A DNA stretch of 5,052 nucleotides from the NCBI GenBank assembly GCA_003154335.1, contig PMDE01000122.1, positions 86,697-91,748 of the forward strand. The letters are read 5' to 3'. Below the pieces are notes generated by a model, which worked only from the letters and a program-made list of their open reading frames with translations, was not told the origin of the DNA and did not search any database. Position numbers and translations under genes: made by a program. Below, in pieces: positions 1-4,507 of the stretch (its first letter is position 1; every line of letters starts with the position of its first letter). This DNA is from Methanoregula sp. (GTDB lineage: Archaea > Halobacteriota > Methanomicrobia > Methanomicrobiales > Methanospirillaceae).

Positions 1-1068
1 AAGGAACTTTCCCATTTTCCCTTTTTAAAAAAAGCACAGGACCATATCAAAGATATATACCCTCCCCTTGAGATCCTACTCAGCCAGGAACGGGGGAAAA
101 TTATTGCCGATCTCGCCTCAAAGCGTATCGGACAGGCATTATCTTCAAAAAGATCATTTATCACTCACTTTCAGCAGCGAGACGAGGATGAAATTGCAAG
201 CTATGTGGTATCCCGGATTATTGCATCATGCTTGCAGGACAAACAGATTTATGATCGGTTAACCCGGTATGAAGCGGAACGTGCATATTATTTTCTTGTA
301 TCAGAAATTGGAACAGAGGACGGTGAAAAAGGATGGAATGAAAATACTCTTCTCGATGAGGAGGGTTATAGTCCTCTTTCGAAATATATTGCCCATGAGT
401 TCGGCATAAATATCCAAAGTGATAGCATGCCACTAGCTGATTACGTTGAGATTATCGCACCGCTCCATGAGGCGAGATTTAAACTTGTAAACAGGAGGCT
501 ACAAAAGGGATTTGTCAGGATAAAAAAAGAAGAACGGTATGAATTACTACGCGAACACATACGGGTTTTCCTCCGCCGAGATCTGCCTTATAAAATCCCA
601 AAATCACTTTGCGAGCAACTGGCTTCCGTGTCGGAACCATTGAAAAAAAGATACCAGGAGCAGATGCTTCAGCAGTTTGGAGTAATTGAGGAAGGGGCAT
701 ACCCCCCATGTATACAAGCGTTAATTCTTGCATTGACATCAGGAACCAACCTCACCCATCCCGGGCGATTTGCCCTCACCACGTTTCTTCATACGATTGG
801 GTTGAACGTAGCTGAAATTGCTCAATTCTACCAGATGTCTCCGGATTTCGATGCAGAAAAAACAATGTACCAGGTAGAACATATAACCGGGAGGGGAGGA
901 TCAGGGACAGAATACACCGCGCCGGCCTGTCCTGCCATGAAAACTACCGGACTCTGTGTTCATAGAGATACTCTCTGTGAAAGAATCAGTCATCCGCTTT
1001 CTTATTATAAGGTGAAAAAAAAGGATTCGATAAAAACTGGCAAGGAAAAAAATAAAAAATCCGGTTAA
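1..1068 (+). CDS. priL: DNA primase large subunit PriL, 5'-partial
   Basis: Archaeal/eukaryotic-type primase large subunit. It is the non-catalytic partner of PriS and helps start RNA/DNA primers at replication forks through a C-terminal [4Fe-4S] domain. The frame is open from base 1 to a TAA at 1066-1068, giving 355 visible residues. The first visible residues (KELSHFPFLKKAQ) look like the usual PriL N-terminus, so probably only a few residues are missing. The helical N-terminal domain is followed by an Fe-S domain whose four expected cysteine ligands are visible: PPC at visible residue 237, PAC at 310, GLC at 319 and TLC at 326. Between them are the family-like stretches LTHPGRFALTTFLHTIGL and ending HPLSYY. 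The C-terminus is a lysine-rich tail of about 20 residues. A GTG at 205 lies inside the reading frame and is not the start. The gene converges on a small - strand gene, with only 3 nt between the stops. The identity is firm; the true start lies outside the window. Confidence 0.95.
   Translation, partial: KELSHFPFLKKAQDHIKDIYPPLEILLSQERGKIIADLASKRIGQALSSKRSFITHFQQRDEDEIASYVVSRIIASCLQDKQIYDRLTRYEAERAYYFLVSEIGTEDGEKGWNENTLLDEEGYSPLSKYIAHEFGINIQSDSMPLADYVEIIAPLHEARFKLVNRRLQKGFVRIKKEERYELLREHIRVFLRRDLPYKIPKSLCEQLASVSEPLKKRYQEQMLQQFGVIEEGAYPPCIQALILALTSGTNLTHPGRFALTTFLHTIGLNVAEIAQFYQMSPDFDAEKTMYQVEHITGRGGSGTEYTAPACPAMKTTGLCVHRDTLCERISHPLSYYKVKKKDSIKTGKEKNKKSG
1046..1059 (-). terminator. poly-U terminator of the small membrane-protein gene
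   Basis: Read on the - strand, this A7-T-A6 stretch becomes a U-rich run starting about 13 nt past the stop of the membrane-protein gene. A second run (A8 on the + strand, 1015-1022) lies further downstream. Oligo-U tracts are enough to end transcription by archaeal RNA polymerase. The tract lies inside the 3' end of priL, where the same bases encode its lysine-rich tail. Confidence 0.45.
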
Positions 1069-1071
1069 TGT

Positions 1072-1248
1072 TCAGATAATCTTTTCATTTACTAGGTACC
1101 CGGCGCCTGAAAGGAACAGAATAAAAGTCATGATCGCCCCAAGGTAGGCCACTCCGGAAACAATTATCATTGGTAAAATTGCGAGTAAAACTATCAGGAC
1201 AAGGAATCCCGAAACGCCGATGACTACATCAAGGAGTCGTGCATCCAT
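1072..1248 (-). CDS. small two-helix membrane protein, function unknown
   Basis: A 58-residue protein starting MDARLLDVV. I recognise no family. Two hydrophobic segments are visible: about residues 7-30 (VVIGVSGFLVLIVLLAILP and following) and about 33-54 (VAYLGAIMTFILFLSGAGYLV). They are joined by a very short turn, and the C-terminus is NEKII. This fits a helical-hairpin inner membrane protein with few charges and no catalytic motif. An upstream in-frame ATG at 1305 would add 19 residues. I prefer 1248 because the palindromic TATA-like element at 1271-1286 would then lie about 25-35 nt upstream, the distance expected for a leaderless archaeal transcript, and because the longer form would be encoded through that element. 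No good Shine-Dalgarno precedes either start. U-rich tracts follow the stop. It could be a spurious frame, but the length and clean hydrophobic pattern argue for a real gene. Confidence 0.6.
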   Translation of the reverse strand: MDARLLDVVIGVSGFLVLIVLLAILPMIIVSGVAYLGAIMTFILFLSGAGYLVNEKII

Positions 1249-1270
1249 CCCGTTAATCTCTAACTCAAAA

Positions 1271-1286
1271 GGATATATGTATATCC
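1271..1286. promoter_or_regulatory. palindromic TATA-like element in a divergent promoter
   Basis: GGATATA-TG-TATATCC forms a perfect 7-bp inverted repeat around a 2-bp centre, between the divergent starts at 1248 (-) and 1352 (+). It is TATA-rich on both strands. For the - strand gene the spacing suits a leaderless transcript beginning at the ATG. For the + strand gene it would give a start site near 1305-1310 and a leader of about 45 nt carrying the GGTGA ribosome site. It could be a shared TATA box, a repressor operator over one, or both. The assignment rests on position and symmetry only. Confidence 0.45.
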
Positions 1287-1341
1287 GAATTCCAGGTGAT
1301 ATCATTGAAGGTCAATTACCCAAATCGTACGCGATAAAAAA

Positions 1342-1346
1342 GGTGA
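1342..1346 (+). promoter_or_regulatory. Shine-Dalgarno GGTGA that fixes the ThiN-protein start
   Basis: GGTGA sits 5 nt before the ATG at 1352 and matches the archaeal 16S rRNA 3' end (anti-SD within GGATCACCTCC). It decides in favour of ATG 1352 over the upstream in-frame ATG at 1220, which would overlap the divergent gene. Confidence 0.7.
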
Positions 1347-1351
1347 GTGTC

Positions 1352-1909
1352 ATGAAAATTACGGGCCAGGAGCATGATGTAGTACTAGAACAACTTTCCC
1401 GGGCCGCGGGACTGCTCGTTGAATCAATGGATATCCGGCTTGTCCCGGCAGGAGGAACGAAGTTTGCGTACGCTCTGGCTGGCGCACGGGATAAAAATGA
1501 CATTGCGGGAGTACACGGAGGGATTGTATCTCAACGGGGGAAGGTGCATGCAGCTGGTTCCTGTATTTACGGCGCGGATGAATATATTGGACGAATCGTG
1601 CTTACCGCCATGAAATTTGATCCTCGTATGCGATGTGCGGCGACCATACGATTTTTCCCCCAGGTACTTCCTGTCATTGACAACATGCTGCTCGAATGTG
1701 AAGCGTTTGATCCGAGTCTGGAGCCCCCCGGGATTAGTTCAATGGACTGGGGGGTTGCCTTCTGCTGTAAAAATGGAGTGCCGGACATATGCTATGACGA
1801 AGGGGGGAGGGGCAAAGAACCAATAATTCGTCTTTTTGGTGAAAAACCGATGGACATAACGAACAATATTATTATGATATCGAACCGCATGATAGATATA
1901 GAACTTTGA
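1352..1909 (+). CDS. free-standing ThiN-domain protein (thiamine-phosphate synthase family)
   Basis: A 185-residue protein whose whole length resembles the archaeal ThiN domain. That domain makes thiamine phosphate from the thiazole and pyrimidine precursors when fused to ThiD, or senses thiamine compounds in ThiR-type regulators. Family-like features are FAYALAGARDKNDIAG (38-53), RIVLTAMKFDPRMR (81-94), a LEPPGISSMDWG segment (123-134) and the strongly conserved PDICYDEGGRGKEP (144-157). There is no ThiD domain and no N-terminal helix-turn-helix; only about 35 residues precede the core. Compared with the family pattern I recall, GRIV reads GGIV (G57) and the histidine in GASSH-A reads tyrosine (GADEYIG, Y78). 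These could be the Arg/His positions reported as critical in the Pyrobaculum enzyme, so activity is uncertain. The start at 1352 is supported by GGTGA. It leads a tight cluster, ending 10 nt before rps17e. The family call is good; enzyme versus ligand sensor is open. Confidence 0.82.
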   Translation: MKITGQEHDVVLEQLSRAAGLLVESMDIRLVPAGGTKFAYALAGARDKNDIAGVHGGIVSQRGKVHAAGSCIYGADEYIGRIVLTAMKFDPRMRCAATIRFFPQVLPVIDNMLLECEAFDPSLEPPGISSMDWGVAFCCKNGVPDICYDEGGRGKEPIIRLFGEKPMDITNNIIMISNRMIDIEL

Positions 1910-1919
1910 GGAACTGCAC

Positions 1920-2111
1920 ATGGGAATTAAACCGTCATACATCAAAACTCTCGGCACTGATTTGCTGGCCAGACAGAGGGAATATTTTTCCGGAAGCTTC
2001 GATGAAAATAAACAACAACTTGGTAAATCTGCGGTAATTGGAAGCAAACGAGTCCGAAACCGGGTCGCCGGTTATATCACGAGAAAAATAAATACGAAGA
2101 AACGCTCATAA
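1920..2111 (+). CDS. rps17e: 30S ribosomal protein S17e
   Basis: A 63-residue protein of the small ribosomal subunit, from a family found in archaea and eukaryotes but not bacteria. The full archaeal length is present, with the recognisable order MGIKPSYIKTLGTDLL (1-16), FDENKQQL (about 27-34) and SKRVRNRVAGYITRKI (about 42-57), then a basic tail. It is rich in Lys and Arg, as expected for rRNA binding. Its ribosome site, GAGG at 1908-1911, overlaps the TGA of the ThiN-protein gene and lies 8 nt before the ATG, which points to cotranscription and perhaps coupled translation. It is followed only 8 nt later by dapA, so a ribosomal protein gene and lysine-pathway genes probably share a transcript. 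I see no separate promoter for it. Confidence 0.96.
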   Translation: MGIKPSYIKTLGTDLLARQREYFSGSFDENKQQLGKSAVIGSKRVRNRVAGYITRKINTKKRS

Positions 2112-2119
2112 CCTTATTC

Positions 2120-3100
2120 ATGTTCGAAGGTGTCCTTCCGGCTATCATAACCCCTTTTAAAAGGAACTCTGCGATGGACCTTGATATTCAGGGTCTCGAG
2201 CGTAATATTGATTTTCTTCTTGCCTGTGGAATCCAGGGAATTGTACCCTGCGGATCCACGGGGGAATCTGCAACACTGACGTTTGCTGAACATGAAAAAG
2301 TTATTGAAATTACGGTAAATAAGGTTAATGGCAAGATCCCAGTACTCGCCGGTACCGGCTCCAATAACACAGCAGAAGCGATCCGGCTGACAAAAGCTGC
2401 AAAGGACATCGGCGCTGATGGAGCTCTTGTAATAAGCCCCTATTATAACAAACCAAATCGTTCAGGACTGATAAAGCATTATACAAAGCTTGCCGATCTT
2501 GATTTCCCGATAGTCATGTATAATGTTCCGGGACGGACCGGACAGAACATCGAACCTGAGCTTGTAGCAGAGCTGGCGGGCCATCCCAATATCGTTGCCA
2601 TCAAGGAAGCAAGCGGAAGTATAGGACAGATCTCCCGGATCATTGAAGAAACGCAAGATGATGATTTTGCGGTGATTTCCGGAGATGACAATATTACCCT
2701 CCCTATAATGGCACTGGGGGGGTCAGGAGTTATATCCGTTGCCGCTAACGTGGATCCCCTGCGAATGGTAGCTATGTATCAGGCCGCAAAAACGGGGAAT
2801 TATCAGAAAGCACTTGTTCTCCATTATGCGCTGTCTCCGCTTTTTCGATCGATGTTCATAGACACCAATCCGATTCCGGTAAAAAAGGCAGTTGAGATTC
2901 TGGGAATGGCTGGAGGACCGGTAAGGCTCCCGCTGGATGAACTCGATGAAAAGAAGACAGAACAGCTCAAAAAAATTCTTGGCACAATTCCAAAACGAAA
3001 CCGTGCAGGACACGCTCCGACTCAGAAGAAACCGGGGAAAACTGTGGCGGGAATAAGAAAAACAATCACAAAAAGATTGTACGGAGATAACACAACATGA
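2120..3100 (+). CDS. dapA: 4-hydroxy-tetrahydrodipicolinate synthase
   Basis: Cytosolic TIM-barrel aldolase that condenses pyruvate with aspartate-4-semialdehyde, the first committed step of diaminopimelate/lysine synthesis. Visible active-site elements are GSTGES (45-50, the usual TTG reading STG), PYYNKP with Tyr109, VMYNVPGRTGQN with Tyr134 and Arg139, and the Schiff-base Lys162 in VAIKEASGS. SGDD and GGSGVISVAANV follow in the second half of the barrel. At 326 residues it is about 30 longer than the usual 290-300. The excess is a basic C-terminal tail after KKILGTIP, with several Lys/Arg clusters (KRNR, KKPGK, RKTITKR). No clear Shine-Dalgarno precedes the ATG, which is 8 nt after the rps17e stop, so translation may depend on upstream ribosomes. 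Its stop overlaps the dapB start by 4 nt (ATGA). The alternative family members (N-acetylneuraminate lyase-like) are unlikely given the adjacent dapB and nearby asd. Confidence 0.96.
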   Translation: MFEGVLPAIITPFKRNSAMDLDIQGLERNIDFLLACGIQGIVPCGSTGESATLTFAEHEKVIEITVNKVNGKIPVLAGTGSNNTAEAIRLTKAAKDIGADGALVISPYYNKPNRSGLIKHYTKLADLDFPIVMYNVPGRTGQNIEPELVAELAGHPNIVAIKEASGSIGQISRIIEETQDDDFAVISGDDNITLPIMALGGSGVISVAANVDPLRMVAMYQAAKTGNYQKALVLHYALSPLFRSMFIDTNPIPVKKAVEILGMAGGPVRLPLDELDEKKTEQLKKILGTIPKRNRAGHAPTQKKPGKTVAGIRKTITKRLYGDNTT

Positions 3101-3861
3101 TAAAAGTGGTCGTTTCTGGTGCCTCCGGACGGATGGGACAAACTATTGGACGGATGGTCAGTGAGTCTGCTGATCTTGAGCTGGTCGGGGGAATTAATCT
3201 TAAACCGGGTATATTTTTCGGTGTCGATATTGTTGAATCAAAGAATGCGGAATCACTCCTGCAAAACGTAAGACCTGATGTTCTCATCGATTTCACGATT
3301 GCTCATGCGGCTATCGGAAATATCAAACTGGCAGCACGCAACAAGGTGGCACTTGTCGTTGGGACTACCGGTTTTACCGCAGAACAGACAGCGGATATGG
3401 AAAAAGCTATCAAGGGATACGTTCCTGCTGTCGTTTCTAGCAACTTTTCACTGGGGGTAAATATTTTCTGGCAGATTCTGAGGGACGCAGGAAAACTCCT
3501 GAAAGATTACGATATTGAAGTGATTGAAGCTCATCACCGGAATAAGAAGGATGCGCCAAGCGGAACCGCAAAAACAATACTGCAGATTCTTGATGCAGAG
3601 GTGGGGCCCCGAAAGAAGGTATATGGTCGTGAAGGTGTGATGGAACGCCAGGACGAGATTGGTGTGCATGTTATAAGGGGAGGGGATATTGTTGGTGATC
3701 ATAAAGTAATGTTCTCAAAAAATTTTGAGACTATCGAACTTTCTCACCGGGCATATGACAGGTCGGTTTTTGCAACCGGTGCACTTCATGCCGCACGCTG
3801 GGTTGTGGGTAAAAAACCGGGAATTTATGGCATGAGCGACGTATTAAATCTAAAAAAATAA
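3097..3861 (+). CDS. dapB: 4-hydroxy-tetrahydrodipicolinate reductase
   Basis: Reduces the DapA product to tetrahydrodipicolinate with NAD(P)H, the second step of the diaminopimelate route. At 254 residues it has normal family length. The N-terminal Rossmann domain carries GASGRMGQ (8-15) and VVGTTGF (87-93). The substrate-binding domain carries the signature EAHHRNKKDAPSGTA (144-158), with the expected catalytic His146 and Lys150, then RGGDIVGDH and ELSHRAYDRSVFATGALHAARW near the C-terminus. After strand 2 the sequence reads GGINLKPG, where bacterial enzymes often have an acidic residue that binds NADH ribose. Here no acidic residue is seen, which hints at NADPH or mixed use. A GGAG at 3083-3086 lies 10 nt before the ATG, inside the dapA end. 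The 4-nt overlap with dapA indicates translational coupling. It is the last gene of the cluster, as a T8 tract follows 39 nt after the stop. Confidence 0.97.
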   Translation: MIKVVVSGASGRMGQTIGRMVSESADLELVGGINLKPGIFFGVDIVESKNAESLLQNVRPDVLIDFTIAHAAIGNIKLAARNKVALVVGTTGFTAEQTADMEKAIKGYVPAVVSSNFSLGVNIFWQILRDAGKLLKDYDIEVIEAHHRNKKDAPSGTAKTILQILDAEVGPRKKVYGREGVMERQDEIGVHVIRGGDIVGDHKVMFSKNFETIELSHRAYDRSVFATGALHAARWVVGKKPGIYGMSDVLNLKK

Positions 3862-3900
3862 TGATGCGAATTCTGGTTTGAAAATAATAGTTTGACCTCA

Positions 3901-3908
3901 TTTTTTTT
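3901..3908 (+). terminator. T-tract terminator after dapB
   Basis: Eight consecutive T, continuing as TTTATTATT-like AT-rich sequence, lie 39 nt past the dapB stop. Oligo-T on the non-template strand is the usual intrinsic terminator in archaea, with no hairpin needed. It would end the ThiN-rps17e-dapA-dapB transcript. Confidence 0.55.
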
Positions 3909-3977
3909 ATTATTCATCTGATAATCAAAAAAATACGGATAGATTAGGGAATTGTTTCAGGTTCCGGATTTTCTTAA

Positions 3978-4020
3978 GATAAAAAATGTTTTTGGGGATC
4001 CTGGTTAATCGTTTTTTATC
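3978..4020. repeat. inverted repeat upstream of the ferredoxin gene
   Basis: GATAAAAAATG (3978-3988) pairs with CGTTTTTTATC (4010-4020): 11 pairs including one G-T wobble, around a 21-nt loop that contains GGATCC. The right arm core TTTTTTATC recurs as a direct repeat at 4043-4051, 31 nt further on, about three helical turns. It could be an operator pair or an RNA hairpin. The arms are A/T-rich, so chance occurrence in this spacer is possible. Confidence 0.4.
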
Positions 4021-4033
4021 AGAATGGTAAAAT

Positions 4034-4051
4034 CGAAACCTATTTTTTATC
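4034..4051 (+). promoter_or_regulatory. probable BRE/TATA promoter of the ferredoxin gene
   Basis: CGAAACC followed by TATTTTTTATC resembles an archaeal BRE plus TATA box, centred about 25-33 nt before the GTG at 4076. That spacing would suit a leaderless or very short-leader transcript. A less likely alternative is the TTTAAACATATA stretch nearer the start. Confidence 0.45.
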
Positions 4052-4075
4052 TTTTGTTTAAACATATAGAATGAA

Positions 4076-4258
4076 GTGAATGCATTGGTTGCGATCGTTG
4101 ACATTAGTAAATGCTCTGGATGCGAAACATGTGTAAATGAATGCCCGGCGTCGGCAATAGCAATGGAGAACGAAAAAGCAAAAATTGATAAGGATATGTG
4201 CGTTGACTGTGAGACATGCGTAGATATCTGCCCTTCTGAAGCGATTCATATGGAATAA
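4076..4258 (+). CDS. 2[4Fe-4S] ferredoxin
   Basis: A 60-residue low-potential electron carrier of the clostridial/methanogen type. Two complete cluster motifs are visible: CSGCETCVNECP (Cys 13, 16, 19, 23) and CVDCETCVDICP (Cys 42, 45, 48, 52). They lie in an internally duplicated fold, as shown by the repeated CETCV and the matching CP-x-x-AI endings. It is acidic and has no extra domain or transport signal, so it should be cytosolic. The start is uncertain. GTG 4076 gives MNALVAIVD, whereas TTG 4085 would begin directly before VAIVD, closer to typical ferredoxin N-termini, and would have AGTGA 5 nt upstream. No in-frame ATG exists. It is a separate unit between dapB and asd, flanked by a promoter-like region and by strong hairpins. 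Its redox partner cannot be told from the sequence; methanogens use many such ferredoxins. Confidence 0.93.
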   Translation: MNALVAIVDISKCSGCETCVNECPASAIAMENEKAKIDKDMCVDCETCVDICPSEAIHME

Positions 4259-4259
4259 C

Positions 4260-4349
4260 GCCGGAGAATACTCCGGCAAATCGCCGTTACTGCGATTTCG
4301 GAAGAATCCCCGTATTGGATCTCCATTGTTTCTTTTTGATCTTTTTTTT
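4260..4349 (+). terminator. tandem hairpins and T-tracts after the ferredoxin gene
   Basis: The first hairpin begins 1 nt after the stop: GCCGGAG (4260-4266), loop AATA, CTCCGGC (4271-4277), a perfect 7-bp GC-rich stem. The second follows with no gap: AAATCGC (4278-4284), 7-nt loop, GCGATTT (4292-4298), again a perfect 7-bp stem. T5 (4333-4337) and T8 (4342-4349) tracts come later. The T8 is the likely termination point. The hairpins, set well upstream of it, may instead protect the mRNA 3' end of this short message. Confidence 0.65.
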
Positions 4350-4507
4350 GTAGCAATAGCGGTTTTTCCAGCATTGCACGATTGAGGATGCCATACAGTT
4401 ATGAGAATAAAAATTAAAAAAACAACGTTTTTATCATCGCAGGAGAAATGGGATTTTACAACCCGCCATATTTCTACGGGAATGCAGACACACAGGACAT
4501 GACTTAT
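4350..4507 (+). promoter_or_regulatory. leader and promoter region of asd
   Basis: About 160 nt with no separate gene. The A/T-rich stretch at 4405-4420 (AGAATAAAAATTAAAA-like) is the best TATA candidate. CGTTTTTATC at 4426-4435 resembles the CGTTTTTTATC arm upstream of the ferredoxin. An AGGAG at 4441-4445 stands only 2 nt before an in-frame ATG at 4448, and AGGA at 4494-4497 stands 10 nt before the ATG at 4508. If 4508 is the true start, the transcript would have a leader of roughly 70 nt. Confidence 0.4.

Larger units (their letters stand above)
3862..4075. other. 214-nt AT-rich intergenic region between dapB and the ferredoxin gene
   Basis: No convincing ORF or structural RNA is seen. 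The region holds the T-tract terminator near its left end, a small TCTTAAGA palindrome (3972-3979), a long inverted repeat (3978-4020) and a second copy of TTTTTTATC at 4043-4051 in the probable ferredoxin promoter. Its composition is much richer in A+T than the flanking genes, as expected for archaeal regulatory DNA. Confidence 0.6.

Noticed and set aside
1249..1305. Upstream start of the small membrane protein at 1305
   Set aside because: It has no ribosome site, and its extra residues are encoded by the palindrome and promoter region; 1248 fits a leaderless start better.
1220..1351. Longer 229-residue form of the ThiN protein starting at ATG 1220
   Set aside because: The added 44 residues do not resemble the family, overlap the divergent gene and the palindromic promoter, and the strong GGTGA favours 1352.
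1739..2047. - strand 102-residue open frame
   Set aside because: It lies wholly antisense to the ThiN-protein and rps17e genes, has no recognisable motif and no ribosome site.
2723..3013. - strand 96-residue open frame rich in Cys and Arg
   Set aside because: It is antisense to the well-supported dapA and shows no family pattern.
3862..4075. Possible C/D box RNA or riboswitch in the dapB-ferredoxin spacer (lysine riboswitch considered because of dap genes)
   Set aside because: No paired C and D boxes and no conserved junction pattern were seen; the lysine riboswitch is a bacterial element and would sit before, not after, dapA/dapB.
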